A stretch of DNA of 64,000 nt from an uncultured Treponema sp. (GTDB lineage Bacteria; Spirochaetota; Spirochaetia; Treponematales; Treponemataceae), in contig CAJUBD010000004.1 of NCBI GenBank assembly GCA_910584475.1, positions 62,001 to 126,000 of the forward strand, given 5' to 3'. The translations under genes and the position numbers were made by a program. The notes beneath the pieces are model-generated. The model saw nothing but the letters and a program-made list of their open reading frames with translations. It made no database searches and had not been told where the DNA came from. Position 1 is the stretch's first letter. Every line of letters starts with the position of its first letter. Shown in pieces: positions 24,612-34,241 of the stretch.

Positions 24612-25301
24612 ATGCTCAAAAAAAGTGTGCTTTTCGTTTTGATTTTGAATTTTATTTTTACCGTAGCGTTTTCTCAAGAGGCAATCATCACAGCGAACGA
24701 GTACTTTAAATCAGTTTCCGAAAGATACGGCACTATAAAAGATTATCAGGCAAATGTTGATATAGTCGTGAACAAAGAAAATATGCAGGCAGAATTGACT
24801 TATCTTTCGCCTGACAAAGTGCGCTTCGATTTTTCACGGCCGGACAATCAAGTCATAGTTTTCAATGGGGAAACCCTTACAATTTATTTGCCTGGAAGCG
24901 CGGCAGTCCTCACGCAAAACGCGAATGCCGGCGATTCTGGCGGCGGATCGAAGGCCGCAAGCCTTGCGACTTCGGAAGGTCTTTCTTTGATGCGCCGATA
25001 TTATTCGGTGAGCTATGAGACGAGCCAAGAAGCCGTTCCGCTTGAAGAAGGCTCGGAGGAAATGGTCGTGCGGCTTGTGCTTTGGCGGCGGACTACTGCG
25101 GAAGCGTTCCGATATATTAAACTTTCGATAAATCCTGATACGAAAATGATTCGACGCGTGGAAGCCGTAACGCCAAGCAACATCACATATATGATGACCT
25201 TTTCGGATTACGAAGTGAATCAAGGATTGACCGCGCAGCGTTTCAGTTACGACATTCCTTCGGCGGCGAATGTTTATGATAATTTTATGTTTTCGGAATA
25301 G
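24612..25301 (+). CDS. LolA-like outer-membrane lipoprotein carrier
   Basis: 229 residues. Signal peptide (about 1-21, ending VAFSQ). The mature part shows the LolA pattern: SERYGTIKDYQANVDIVV, YLSPDKVRFDFSRPDNQVIV, GETLTIYLPGS, and a C-terminal YMMTFSDYEVNQGLTAQRF. LolA-type proteins ferry lipoproteins across the periplasm; LolA-like variants can have other lipid roles. It opens a tight unit with the RodZ-like gene 11 bp downstream. The start is set by the promoter. Confidence 0.8.
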   Translation: MLKKSVLFVLILNFIFTVAFSQEAIITANEYFKSVSERYGTIKDYQANVDIVVNKENMQAELTYLSPDKVRFDFSRPDNQVIVFNGETLTIYLPGSAAVLTQNANAGDSGGGSKAASLATSEGLSLMRRYYSVSYETSQEAVPLEEGSEEMVVRLVLWRRTTAEAFRYIKLSINPDTKMIRRVEAVTPSNITYMMTFSDYEVNQGLTAQRFSYDIPSAANVYDNFMFSE

Positions 25302-25312
25302 GATTTTTGGAC

Positions 25313-26398
25313 ATGGACAGTTACGGCACACTTTTAAAGCAGGCTAGGGAAGCGAAAAAAATTTCAATCGAGACTGCCGCGAAAGATACCTCGATTTCTT
25401 CGTATTACATAGAAGCACTTGAAAATGAGACGACAGGCGTTTTTCATGGCGAAGCGTATGTAGTGGGATTTTTGAGGAATTACGGCGACTACCTTGAATT
25501 GGATTCCCAGCGACTGATAAAACTTTATCACAACGCGCTGACTCAAGAAATGCCTGTTCCCGAAGGTCTGATACAAAAACCCAAGTCCTCGTATTTTTTG
25601 CCGGTCATAATTTTGAGCGCAATCGTTGTCATCGCTATAGCGGTTTTGCTTACAATATACTTCAAAGTCTATCGTCCGCAGCAAATTGAAAAGCAGAACA
25701 CTTATGCGATTTCAAACAAAGTGCAGGAAAAGATTTATGAGCTTGACGAAAAGCCTTTGACTGCCAGAATATATGTCGGCGATCAAATCATCGTTCCGAC
25801 GACGGATGGAAGTGTAGTGCTTACGGTCAATAGCGATACGAATTCCAGGCTTGGTTTGCAAACTCCGCAAGGCTTGCAATATTTCGATTTGAGCGAGACG
25901 CGCGAGCTTGATGTGGACGGCGATGGTTCTGTGGACATTGTTGTGGACGTTTGGGAAATTTCCTCGAACGAGAATTCTCGCGGCGCGGAAGTTTACATTA
26001 TGCTTCGCGATTCGGCTATCGTAAAAAATGTGGATTCGACTTCTATCCCAATTTCCGAAGGCTCGAAAAAGCAGCAGACAATTATTCTCGAAGACAATCG
26101 CGCGTATCCGTTTACTTTGAACGCCACGTTCAGAAGTCCGGGCGTTTTCCGTTACGCGGTGGACCGTAAGGCTTCCCAAGAGGGCTATTATAATTCTGGC
26201 GACGCTGTTACTTTGTCAGCAAACAACCGTGTGCGCGTTTGGGTGGCAAATGGAAACACCGTGAAATTCCAGATTGTCGCGGTCGGTCGCACTCACGATT
26301 TGGAAATCGCAAAGGCGGGCGAAGTCATCGTCGAAGACATCAAATGGATTCGCGTTGACGACTTTCACTATAGATTGGTGGTTGAAGAACTTGACTAA
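25313..26398 (+). CDS. RodZ-like HTH membrane protein
   Basis: 361 residues. N-terminal HTH_25 domain (MDSYGTLLKQAREAKKISIE to about 75), then one membrane helix (about 94-117), then a large periplasmic part with a C-terminal beta domain (LSANNRVRVWVANGNTVKFQ) like the DUF4115 domain of RodZ. RodZ links MreB to the envelope and helps keep cell shape. The segment between the helix and the C-terminal domain (about 120-270) is longer than usual. ATG 25313 has GGA about 11 nt upstream; a TTG two codons earlier is less likely. Its last 8 bp overlap rimO. Confidence 0.78.
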   Translation: MDSYGTLLKQAREAKKISIETAAKDTSISSYYIEALENETTGVFHGEAYVVGFLRNYGDYLELDSQRLIKLYHNALTQEMPVPEGLIQKPKSSYFLPVIILSAIVVIAIAVLLTIYFKVYRPQQIEKQNTYAISNKVQEKIYELDEKPLTARIYVGDQIIVPTTDGSVVLTVNSDTNSRLGLQTPQGLQYFDLSETRELDVDGDGSVDIVVDVWEISSNENSRGAEVYIMLRDSAIVKNVDSTSIPISEGSKKQQTIILEDNRAYPFTLNATFRSPGVFRYAVDRKASQEGYYNSGDAVTLSANNRVRVWVANGNTVKFQIVAVGRTHDLEIAKAGEVIVEDIKWIRVDDFHYRLVVEELD

Positions 26399-27806
26399 AA
26401 AAACGAAAAAGTTTTTTTTGGATGAACACGGTTGCGCGAAAAATCAAGTGGACGGCGAGATAATAATTTCAAATTTAATTCGCGCCGGCTATGAACGCGT
26501 GGAATTTGTCGAGGATGCGGATTTCATTGTAATCAATTCGTGCGGTTTTATCGAAAGCGCGAAAAAGGAATCGCTCGACGCTTTGGTCGGCGCGCGAAAA
26601 ATGTTCCCGAAAAAGAAAATAATTTTCGCAGGATGCCTCGCTCAGCGTTACTCGGAAATTTTCAAAACAGAACTTCCCGAAGCCGACGGAATTTTCGGCA
26701 ACGGCGATTTGAATCAAATCGCGGGCTTCGTGAAAAAAATTTTGCAAGGCAAGCGAACCGTGCTCGCACCGGAACAGGCGGGCGTGAATTGCGCGGAGCG
26801 TTTGGTGAATCTTTCCTACGAAAATTCAGTTTATGTGAAAATCACCGAAGGCTGCTCGAACCATTGCGCGTTTTGCGCCATTCCGCTCATTCGCGGAGAA
26901 TTGCGAAGTCGCCCTGCTCAAGATGTGCTTGCGGAAATAAAATCACTTTTGGGGCGCGGCGTTTTTGAAATAAATCTCATTGGGCAAGATTTGGCATCTT
27001 ATGGCACGGAAAAATCTTTCTCGTGTGGAAAAGAAAAATCGCACTCGCCGCTTTATGATTTGCTTGAAAAAATCAGCGCACTCAAGGGAAAATTTTGGGT
27101 GCGCCTTTTGTACATTCATCCAGACCATTTTCCGCTCGACATTTTGGAATTGCTCAAAAAGGATTCGCGTTTGCTTCCATACTTTGACATTCCGTTTCAA
27201 TCTGGCGATGACGATGTGATTCGCGCGATGAACAGAAAATGTACACAGAAAATGTACATCGAGCTTGTACAAAAAATTCGCGAGGTACTTCCCGAAGCCG
27301 CGATTCGCACGACATTTCTTGCGGGATTTCCGGGCGAAAGCGAAAGCGCTTTTTTGAACACTTTGAATTTTTTAAAAAAAATTCGCGCGGATTGGGCAGG
27401 CGCGTTTTGTTTCAGCAAAGAAGATGGAACTCCCGCCGCGAAGATGAAAAATTCCGTGCCGAAGAAAATCGCCGCGACGCGCCAGAAAATTTTGCTTGAA
27501 GCGCAGGAAAAAATCACGGCGGAAAATTTGACGCGGCGAATCAGAGATCAAAATTGTGAAAATCTCGAATACGAAGTTTTGATTGAAGAAGTTTTTTCTG
27601 CACAAGAAGGCGAGGCGTTTGCGATTGGACGCGCTTGGTTTGAAGCGCCGGACGTGGACGGAAATTTCGTAGTGCGATTCGATGGCGATGACGAAAACGC
27701 GCTCGCGCTGGTAAAGCCCGGTTGCGTCGTTCGCGTAAAAGCACTTGGCGTGAGCGGCGTGGACATTGATTCGGTTTTAGTTGAAAATTCGGATTGCAAA
27801 AAATGA
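26391..27806 (+). CDS. rimO: Ribosomal protein S12 methylthiotransferase
   Basis: 471 residues, radical SAM methylthiotransferase. The N-terminal cluster uses C15 (DEHGCAKNQ), C51 (INSCGF) and C82 (AGCLAQR); the radical SAM cluster is C155-x3-C159-x2-C162 (CSNHCAFC), followed by AIPLIRG, which favours RimO over MiaB. A TRAM-like domain ends the protein. It modifies an Asp of S12; the target motif KDLPGVRYH is intact in rpsL of this window. The likely start is TTG at 26391, overlapping the upstream gene by 8 bp with GGTGG 9 nt before it. Confidence 0.88.
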   Translation: MTKKTKKFFLDEHGCAKNQVDGEIIISNLIRAGYERVEFVEDADFIVINSCGFIESAKKESLDALVGARKMFPKKKIIFAGCLAQRYSEIFKTELPEADGIFGNGDLNQIAGFVKKILQGKRTVLAPEQAGVNCAERLVNLSYENSVYVKITEGCSNHCAFCAIPLIRGELRSRPAQDVLAEIKSLLGRGVFEINLIGQDLASYGTEKSFSCGKEKSHSPLYDLLEKISALKGKFWVRLLYIHPDHFPLDILELLKKDSRLLPYFDIPFQSGDDDVIRAMNRKCTQKMYIELVQKIREVLPEAAIRTTFLAGFPGESESAFLNTLNFLKKIRADWAGAFCFSKEDGTPAAKMKNSVPKKIAATRQKILLEAQEKITAENLTRRIRDQNCENLEYEVLIEEVFSAQEGEAFAIGRAWFEAPDVDGNFVVRFDGDDENALALVKPGCVVRVKALGVSGVDIDSVLVENSDCKK

Positions 27807-30124
27807 ATGAAGAAAATCAAAACTACGAATTTGAAAAATATCTTTCGCTTTTGAATCCCGAACAAAAATCCGCGGTCGAGCACGAAGGAAAATCGCTTTT
27901 GATTTTGGCGGGCGCGGGCAGCGGAAAGACGCGCGTCATCACCACGAAAATAGCGTATTTGATTGCGAAAAAAAATTGCGATCCGCGTTCGATTTTGGCG
28001 GTAACATTCACGAAAAAAGCGGCAAAGGAAATGCTTGAAAGAGTTGAAGCCATGTATCCGCTTACTGATGGATGTCAAATTCGAACATTCCATTCTTTTG
28101 GCGCGTACTTTTTGCGGCGTTATGCTGAGGAAGCCGGAATCGATAAAAATTTCACGGTTTATGATGACGACGACATGACGGTGCTTGTGCAAAAGGCCGT
28201 GCCATGCTTGAAAAAAAACGAAGCCGCTTCTTACGCGCACAAAATTTCTTTGGCAAAAGATTATTATTTGCATTGCGACAGTACGAGGCTTGACGAAATT
28301 TCAAGCGATCCGCTTTTTCCCGAAGTTTATTCAGCCTATCAAAAAAAACTTCGTGCCACGGGCAATGTGGATTTTGGCGATTTGATTATGCTTCCAATCG
28401 ATGTTCTCAACTCAAACGAAAATGTTGCGCGGCAAATGCGTTATCGTTACCGCGTGATTATGGTTGACGAATATCAAGACACGAACATCGCGCAATTTTT
28501 ATTTTTGAAAGCTTTGAGTCTGTCAGATGAAACTTACGTTTGCGTTGTCGGCGATGACGACCAGTCAATCTATAAATTTCGCGGCGCGGAAGTCCAGAAC
28601 ATTTTGAATTTCCAAAGTCAATTTCCTGGAACGGATTTGATTCGTCTTGAAAGAAATTATCGTTCCACGGCGAGCATTTTGAACGTGGCAGGAAAAGTCG
28701 TTAGCAAAAACGAAGGCAGGCTCGGAAAAACTTTGATTGCCGAACGCGGCGATGGAAAGCAGCCCGTGCTTGTTTTTTTGGAATGCAAAGAGCGTGACGC
28801 AAATGGCAATATTGTTTATGACCAATGGGGAAAACCAAAGTACCACAATGATGAACCTGAATTCTGCGCCGACCTAATTTCCAAAAGTCATGCGAAAGGC
28901 GTTCCATATAATTCTTGGGCAATTCTCTATCGCACGAACGCGCAGTCGCTCGGATTTGAAAGCGAATTCCTGCGCAGAAAAATTCCGTACCAAGTCGTCG
29001 GTACGCTGAAATTCTATGAGCGCGAAGAAATAAAAGATTTGCTGGCGTTTCTTTCTTTGTGCGCGAATCAAAAAGATGAAATCGCTTTTCGCAGAGTCGT
29101 GAACAAGCCCGCTCGCGGAATCGGGGCGGGAACGCAGGACAAACTCGTGGCATCCGCTTTGAACGAAGACGGCTCAATGAAAAATTTGCTTGAAGCGGCA
29201 AAAAGTCTTGCGCCCGAACTTCCAAAAAAAGCGCAGGAAGGCGTGGAGAAATTCTGCCGCCTCATGCTTTCGCTTGTCGAGGAAATTTCTTCGGGCAAAA
29301 AAAGTGCTGAGCGCCTTTCGGCATTTGTAGAGGAGATAATTCAAAAAAGCGGTCTTGAAGAATTTCATGGCGCGGATGACGAAATAAGCGGAACTCAACG
29401 CGTTGCGAATATGCAAGAACTTGCAAACAACGCCGCGCTCTATGCGTTCAATATGGACGGGCTTTTGGAATTTTTGGACACAATCGAACTTGACAGAACA
29501 CTTGCGAGCGAAGAAGAAAAATATTCCACCGATCGCGTTACGCTGATTACGTTGCACAACACGAAAGGCTTGGAATTCGAGCGCGTCATAATTACGGGGC
29601 TTGAGCAGGGAATATTTCCGCGCGACAGCAAGACGGGCGCGGAACTGGAAGAAGAGCGCAGACTTTTTTATGTAGGAATCACGCGTGCGAAAGATGAACT
29701 TTATGTTACAAGTTGCGCCCAGCGGCGACTTTTCGGCAGAACGGAATTTATGCAGCCGAGCGTCTTTTTGGCGGAAGCCGGCGCGGATGTTTTCCGAGTT
29801 TTAGGCGAAGTTCCGCAAAGTTTTGAACGCGAAATTTTTGGGCGCAATGACGAAAATGAATTTTTCGATTCGGATTTTTCGGATGAAAGTCTCGGCGAAA
29901 CGCGCGGTGCATTTTGTGGCAGAGTTCCAAAAATAAATCATCCGTTCGCGAAAAAATTTCCTGTCGGTCAAAACATTTTCCATGATGACTATGGCTACGG
30001 CCAAGTGGTCAAGGCGTTTTTGAACGAAGGCGAATATGTAATCGAAGTGGCGTTTCAAAACGGCGGCGCGAAAAAATTTTTGCCCGAATATCAAAGTTCA
30101 AGCCTGACGCGCGTGGAAGAATGA
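27803..30124 (+). CDS. UvrD/PcrA-type SF1A DNA helicase
   Basis: 773 residues with all SF1A motifs: Walker A AGAGSGKT (about 36-43), VDEYQDTN (II), GDDDQSIYKFRGA (III), LERNYRST (IV), TLHNTKGLEFERVI (V) and GITRAKDELY (VI). The C-terminal HDDYGYGQVVKAFLNEGEY is the Tudor-like RNA-polymerase-binding tail seen in PcrA/UvrD. It probably acts in repair and replication-transcription conflict. ATG overlaps the rimO stop as ATGA, so it is translationally coupled and ends the four-gene unit. Confidence 0.9.
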   Translation: MNEENQNYEFEKYLSLLNPEQKSAVEHEGKSLLILAGAGSGKTRVITTKIAYLIAKKNCDPRSILAVTFTKKAAKEMLERVEAMYPLTDGCQIRTFHSFGAYFLRRYAEEAGIDKNFTVYDDDDMTVLVQKAVPCLKKNEAASYAHKISLAKDYYLHCDSTRLDEISSDPLFPEVYSAYQKKLRATGNVDFGDLIMLPIDVLNSNENVARQMRYRYRVIMVDEYQDTNIAQFLFLKALSLSDETYVCVVGDDDQSIYKFRGAEVQNILNFQSQFPGTDLIRLERNYRSTASILNVAGKVVSKNEGRLGKTLIAERGDGKQPVLVFLECKERDANGNIVYDQWGKPKYHNDEPEFCADLISKSHAKGVPYNSWAILYRTNAQSLGFESEFLRRKIPYQVVGTLKFYEREEIKDLLAFLSLCANQKDEIAFRRVVNKPARGIGAGTQDKLVASALNEDGSMKNLLEAAKSLAPELPKKAQEGVEKFCRLMLSLVEEISSGKKSAERLSAFVEEIIQKSGLEEFHGADDEISGTQRVANMQELANNAALYAFNMDGLLEFLDTIELDRTLASEEEKYSTDRVTLITLHNTKGLEFERVIITGLEQGIFPRDSKTGAELEEERRLFYVGITRAKDELYVTSCAQRRLFGRTEFMQPSVFLAEAGADVFRVLGEVPQSFEREIFGRNDENEFFDSDFSDESLGETRGAFCGRVPKINHPFAKKFPVGQNIFHDDYGYGQVVKAFLNEGEYVIEVAFQNGGAKKFLPEYQSSSLTRVEE

Positions 30125-30458
30125 GAAATAAGAAAACTGTGATTTTTTAACGCGGAATTAAAAAAAGGCAAGCGAAAATTTAAAAGAAAGCATTTACTGA
30201 AAATTTTTTCGGCGTTTAAAAATGCCGCTAAATACGTCGCGAACCAAAATATTTGCGTAGAAAATATTTTGGTTCGCTTACGTTTTTTTCACCCTGTCTT
30301 TTTTGGAACAAAAATCGCCTGACAATTTTGACTTCGAATTTTGTTTTAAAACTCGCTTATTGGATTTGCCGTTCGCGCAGGCGAACTCAAGTATTCCATG
30401 CTTTGCTGAGGGGTTGGTTTTTATGAAACCGCGCTTTTTAGCACGGAACGGCTGTTTT
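30125..30458. other. Convergent gap with terminator
   Basis: 334 bp between uvrD and the minus-strand nuclease gene. Apart from the long hairpin at 30239-30289 nothing is supported. Confidence 0.6.
30239..30289. terminator. Bidirectional terminator between convergent genes
   Basis: Perfect 16-bp stem (30239-30254 with 30262-30277), 7-nt loop, then seven T after a short TTACG. Placed between convergent uvrD and the nuclease gene. Confidence 0.75.
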
Positions 30459-31586
30459 TCAAAATTCAACGGTGCACACAATCGGCAAATGGTCGGAATA
30501 TCCGTTCAATGAATAAATTTTGAACGGCTTCGGTCGCCCGTCGTCATAAGCCCACGCGCCGGAAATTTGCGGCGAAAATTCTTTGAGCGCGATTTGTCCG
30601 CAAGCAAAAAAATGGTCGATTCGTTCCCATTCGTCACGAAAAAAATAACTGCCCTCTTCGCCCGAAAATTCCAGCCACGGTGAATAGACGAAAATCTTTT
30701 CTTGCGAACCGAACGTTGCAAATTCAATATTCGGAGCATTGCAAAAACTTTTCGCCTCAAAATGTGATTCGCAAAGATCGGTTTTTTCGTTTGGCGCACT
30801 GATTTTTGAAATCATATTTTCATCCGCCGCAAAAAAACTGAATTCGCTTATGTCTTGATTAAAATCTCCAGCGCAGATTATCGCGGACGAATCATTTCCG
30901 ACTTGCGCGTTAGAAATTTTTTGCGCCAAAAGCCCTTCTTGCCAACGCCTCCAAATTTTCGATTCTTCTTCGCCTCCCGATTTTGATTTCCAATGGTTCA
31001 CGAAAATTTTCAGAGTTCGCGAATTTTTTTCGTCGGCAAATTTATTTTTCCGCGCGAGCAAATCCACTTCCATAAGCGGACGCATTGAAGGCGCACGCGA
31101 ATTTTCCGCACGAATGTCAAGCGAATGAATTTTAAATCCGCAAAGTTCATAGCGCGAAATTACGGCGCAGCCAATCGAAGAATTTTTCTTTTTCGAAAAA
31201 CATCCGTATCGATAGACTTTTTTCGGATTCCAATTTTCGCCCGCGAGCGCGTTGGAAATGTCGTACAAAATTCCTTCGTTTTCAATTTCCTCGAGAATCA
31301 CGACATCGCCGTCAAGTGCCTTTATCGCGTCGCAAAGTTTTTTGAGTCGCGCTTTGTATGCCGCTTCGCCCCATTTTTTAGACTTTTGAAAATTGGAATA
31401 CTCAATGCCGTCATTGTTTGCGTCGAAAAAAGTCTGCGCGTTCCAATTGACAATTTTCAAAGAAGCGCGGTTTCCTTCCTCAGAAACAGCGCAGCCGCCA
31501 AAAATCGTAGCGCAACAAAATGCCAGAAAAAATGCGCAAATCGCGAGCGCGAACATCACCGCAAAAGTCTTGATTTTTGTTTTCAT
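30459..31586 (-). CDS. Endonuclease/exonuclease/phosphatase-family lipoprotein
   Basis: 375 residues. The signal ends in a lipobox (TIFGGC, Cys32). EEP-fold motifs in order: LKIVNWNAQTF, DVVILEEIE (catalytic Glu), VNHWKSK, CAGDFNQD, and the C-terminal SDHLPIVC with the catalytic His. Members cut nucleic acids or hydrolyse phosphoesters; the lipid anchor suggests nutrient scavenging or a surface role. ATG 31586 follows GAGAGGTGAAA. Transcribed alone, divergent from the AICAR transformylase gene. Confidence 0.82.
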   Translation of the reverse strand: MKTKIKTFAVMFALAICAFFLAFCCATIFGGCAVSEEGNRASLKIVNWNAQTFFDANNDGIEYSNFQKSKKWGEAAYKARLKKLCDAIKALDGDVVILEEIENEGILYDISNALAGENWNPKKVYRYGCFSKKKNSSIGCAVISRYELCGFKIHSLDIRAENSRAPSMRPLMEVDLLARKNKFADEKNSRTLKIFVNHWKSKSGGEEESKIWRRWQEGLLAQKISNAQVGNDSSAIICAGDFNQDISEFSFFAADENMISKISAPNEKTDLCESHFEAKSFCNAPNIEFATFGSQEKIFVYSPWLEFSGEEGSYFFRDEWERIDHFFACGQIALKEFSPQISGAWAYDDGRPKPFKIYSLNGYSDHLPIVCTVEF

Positions 31587-31676
31587 TTTCACCTCTCATA
31601 TAACATAGATTTTTTTGGAAACTTTTTAATGTAAAAATTGCAAAAAATCAAAATTCTTTTTCAATTTTTTTCGCAC

Positions 31677-31705
31677 TTGCAAAAAAGCGGCTTTTGCTTT
31701 ACAAT
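31677..31705 (+). promoter_or_regulatory. Promoter of the AICAR transformylase gene, leaderless type
   Basis: TTGCAA (31677-31682), 17-nt spacer, TACAAT (31700-31705), 6 nt to ATG 31712. Confidence 0.65.
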
Positions 31706-31711
31706 TATTTT

Positions 31712-32884
31712 ATGAAAGAATTTGAATTAAAATATGGATGTAATCCTAATCAGCGTCCGGCGAGGGTTTTCGTGGAAAATGGAAATTTGCCAATAACGGT
31801 TTTGAACGGCCGCCCCGGCTACATCAATTTGCTTGACGCGCTCAACGGCTGGCAGCTCGTAAAAGAATTGAAGGAAGCGACCGGACTTCCTGCGGCGACA
31901 AGTTTTAAACACGTAAGCCCTGCGGGCGCGGCGGTTGGCCTCCCCCTTTCTGAAACATTGAAAAAGATTTATTTTACGGGCGATGTCGAACTCACGCCTT
32001 TGGCGGCGGCTTATGCGCGCGCGCGCGGTGCGGACAGGATGTCGAGCTTTGGAGATTTTATCGCGCTTTCGGATTCGTGCGACAAAGCCACGGCGCAACT
32101 CATTGCCAAAGAAGTTTCCGACGGAATTATCGCTCCGTCTTACGAAGCGGACGCGCTTGAAATTCTTCGCGGCAAAAAAAAAGGCGCGTATTGCATAATT
32201 CAAATCGATGAAAATTTCGTTCCGCCTGAATTGGAGCGCAAGCAAGTTTTCGGCGTGACATTTGAGCAGGGACACAATTTTCTCAAAATCGATTCATCGT
32301 GCCTTGAAAACATCGTAACGAAAAACAAAAATCTTTCCGAAGAAGAAAAACGCAATTTGGTGATTTCGCTCATCGTTTTGAAATACACGCAGTCGAATTC
32401 GGTTTGCTATGTGAAGGACGGGCAGGCAATAGGAATCGGAGCGGGTCAGCAAAGCCGAGTTCACTGCACGCGGCTCGCCGGCGACAAAGCCGACAAATGG
32501 TGGCTCAGGCAATGCCCAAAAGTTTTGGATTTGAAATTCGTGGAAGGAATCAAGCGCGCCGACCGCGACAACGCCATTGATGTTTACACGAGTGCGGAAT
32601 ATGATGATGTTTTGGCCGAAGGAAAATGGCAGAAAATTTTTGATGAAAAGCCGAGCGTTTTTACGGAAAAAGAAAAGCGCGAATGGATTTCAAAAAACTC
32701 AGGCGTGGCGGTGGGAAGCGACGCATTTTTTCCGTTCGGCGACAATGTTGAACGCGCGGCAAAATCCGGCGCAAGCGCAATCGCGCAGCCCGGCGGCTCA
32801 ATCCGCGACGACGCAGTAATCCAAGCCTGCGATGAACACGGAATTGTCATGGCGTTCACTGGAATCCGACTTTTTCACCATTAA
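31712..32884 (+). CDS. Stand-alone AICAR transformylase (PurH C-terminal type)
   Basis: 390 residues. It matches the transformylase half of Pur[13 protein letters not shown] at the start, [14 protein letters not shown] (the Lys-His of the active site), [11 protein letters not shown], and [17 protein letters not shown]. It should formylate AICAR to FAICAR in purine synthesis. The N-terminal IMP cyclohydrolase (MGS-like) domain of bifunctional PurH is absent, and translation begins right at the transformylase domain, so this is a natural single-domain form, not a truncation. No separate cyclohydrolase is in the window; purD lies 3 kb downstream on the other strand. Confidence 0.82.
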   Translation: MKEFELKYGCNPNQRPARVFVENGNLPITVLNGRPGYINLLDALNGWQLVKELKEATGLPAATSFKHVSPAGAAVGLPLSETLKKIYFTGDVELTPLAAAYARARGADRMSSFGDFIALSDSCDKATAQLIAKEVSDGIIAPSYEADALEILRGKKKGAYCIIQIDENFVPPELERKQVFGVTFEQGHNFLKIDSSCLENIVTKNKNLSEEEKRNLVISLIVLKYTQSNSVCYVKDGQAIGIGAGQQSRVHCTRLAGDKADKWWLRQCPKVLDLKFVEGIKRADRDNAIDVYTSAEYDDVLAEGKWQKIFDEKPSVFTEKEKREWISKNSGVAVGSDAFFPFGDNVERAAKSGASAIAQPGGSIRDDAVIQACDEHGIVMAFTGIRLFHH

Positions 32885-32955
32885 ATTTTTCGCGAGAAAA
32901 TCTGGTAGAAAAAATCGGCGCATTTGTCGTCGCCGATTTTTTCATCAAACGGAAA

Positions 32956-33480
32956 TTACTTTTCGCTTGACGTTTCGTCTTCTTGAAAGAGCCCATTTAA
33001 AAAATCCGCAGTTTTCGTGGCACCCTTTTGGATTGTTTCCGTAACTGCGCTGCCGACTTTTTCCATAGTCGAGCCGGCTTTTTCATTTATGGTGTTTCCG
33101 GCGGACTCAAGCGCATTGCCTGCGGCATTTTTCAAATTTTCCAAAGAGCCTTTCAAAGCGGCGGCATCTTCCTGCCTTTTTGCGGCCGCCTCGTCATAAA
33201 GACTTTTAAGTTTTTCGTGCGCGGCATTGTAGCGTTTTTCATAATCAGAATTTTTCAAACGCTGCATAAATGAAAGTTTTACATTTTCCTTTTCCGAATC
33301 CAATTTTTCTTTTTGCGCTTCTACGGAAGAAATTTTCCAATAGTCATTTTCGTTCGCATAAGATTCAGTCTTTGCGACAAGAGCCTCGAAATTTAAAAGA
33401 TAATTTTCGGCGGACTTGTCGGCAAACGCGAAAGCCGTCGCGATAAAAATTGTCAAAAAAAGCGCAAGAAATTTTTTCAT
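32956..33480 (-). CDS. Secreted coiled-coil protein, unknown function
   Basis: 174 residues. Signal peptide (about 1-21, TAFAFA). The mature part is helical and charged, with many Glu, Lys and Ala (EAQKEKLDSEKENVKLSF, LKGSLENLKNAAGNALESAG), suggesting an amphipathic coiled coil in the periplasm. No named family recognised. TAGGAG precedes ATG 33480. A structured repeat (33498-33581) lies directly upstream. Confidence 0.65.
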   Translation of the reverse strand: MKKFLALFLTIFIATAFAFADKSAENYLLNFEALVAKTESYANENDYWKISSVEAQKEKLDSEKENVKLSFMQRLKNSDYEKRYNAAHEKLKSLYDEAAAKRQEDAAALKGSLENLKNAAGNALESAGNTINEKAGSTMEKVGSAVTETIQKGATKTADFLNGLFQEDETSSEK

Positions 33481-33497
33481 CACAAAACTCCTATAAA

Positions 33498-33581
33498 TAT
33501 GCAAGTTTAGTAAGTCGCAACGCGACTGTAGAAACTTGACATGATAAAAGTGTCGCGCCATTTTTGCGGCACTTTTATCAC
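33498..33581. repeat. Cruciform repeat, copy 1
   Basis: Outer arms CAAGTTT/AAACTTG enclose inner stem AGTCG/CGACT, then hairpin GATAAAAGTG/CACTTTTATC (33543-33580). The second copy at 52481-52562 keeps the same plan with compensatory stem changes. Both lie just upstream of minus-strand genes. Confidence 0.7.
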
Positions 33582-33700
33582 AAACTTCTATAAAAAAGCC
33601 AAGAGCGGTCTCATTTATATTTCAAATATACCAATTTTTTTCAAGTAATTCAAGTTGAAATTTGACACATCGAATCCAAGCGTGAGGCAAGTTTTGCGGC

Positions 33701-34096
33701 TTACCGCGCTTCGTTGTGCAGGCATTGATTACAACCGACAATCATGACATGCTTTTTGCCTTGCGTTTTGTTGAAAAGCCGCGAGACCAGATAGCCGTCT
33801 TGCGGAATGTTTTTTGAGCACACAGGACAGACTCTGCGTACCCCCGCCTCGCAGACAGGATAACAATGCGGACATCCGCTCACCGTGCAGCGTTGGTCAG
33901 GAACATTCATCGGACGATAGACTTTGCTTATTATGTTTTCTCCTTTGGAAAGCGGCGAAGTGCAAATCGGGCAATTTACGAGCGCGTTTTTTTTCGGGGC
34001 TTCGGGCGTAACATTTTTTTTCCGCGAAAAGAATGCCAAATAAAAAAGCGCGATTATGATAACACAAAGCCCCATTCCGGCAAAAATATATTCCAT
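33701..34096 (-). CDS. Membrane-anchored zinc-ribbon protein, unknown function
   Basis: 131 residues. One N-terminal membrane helix (about 4-24), a basic stop (SRKK), then paired cysteine knuckles: CPIC, CTVSGCPHC with YPVC, CPVC and CNQC. Spacing suggests two zinc ribbons facing the cytoplasm or periplasm. No named family recognised. The -10 box TATAAT (34104-34109) ends 7 nt before the ATG, so translation is probably leaderless. Confidence 0.65.
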   Translation of the reverse strand: MEYIFAGMGLCVIIIALFYLAFFSRKKNVTPEAPKKNALVNCPICTSPLSKGENIISKVYRPMNVPDQRCTVSGCPHCYPVCEAGVRRVCPVCSKNIPQDGYLVSRLFNKTQGKKHVMIVGCNQCLHNEAR

Positions 34097-34103
34097 GGAT
34101 TCT

Positions 34104-34132
34104 ATTATATGCCGCTTCGCGCAATTTGCCTA
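34104..34132 (-). promoter_or_regulatory. Promoter of the zinc-ribbon gene, leaderless type
   Basis: Minus strand: weak TAGGCA (34127-34132), 17-nt spacer, TATAAT (34104-34109), 7 nt to ATG 34096. Confidence 0.5.
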
Positions 34133-34206
34133 GTGCTAAATTGCAATTCAGTTTAGGATGAAAATTGCCTTCGCAAAACAAACAGACAAATTCGCATAAT
34201 TACAAC

Positions 34207-34235
34207 TTTAAATTTCCGCGAAAATCTGATATAAT
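34207..34235 (+). promoter_or_regulatory. Promoter of the serine acetyltransferase gene, leaderless type
   Basis: TTTAAA (34207-34212), 17-nt spacer, TATAAT (34230-34235), 6 nt to ATG 34242. Confidence 0.6.
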
Positions 34236-34241
34236 TTTTTT

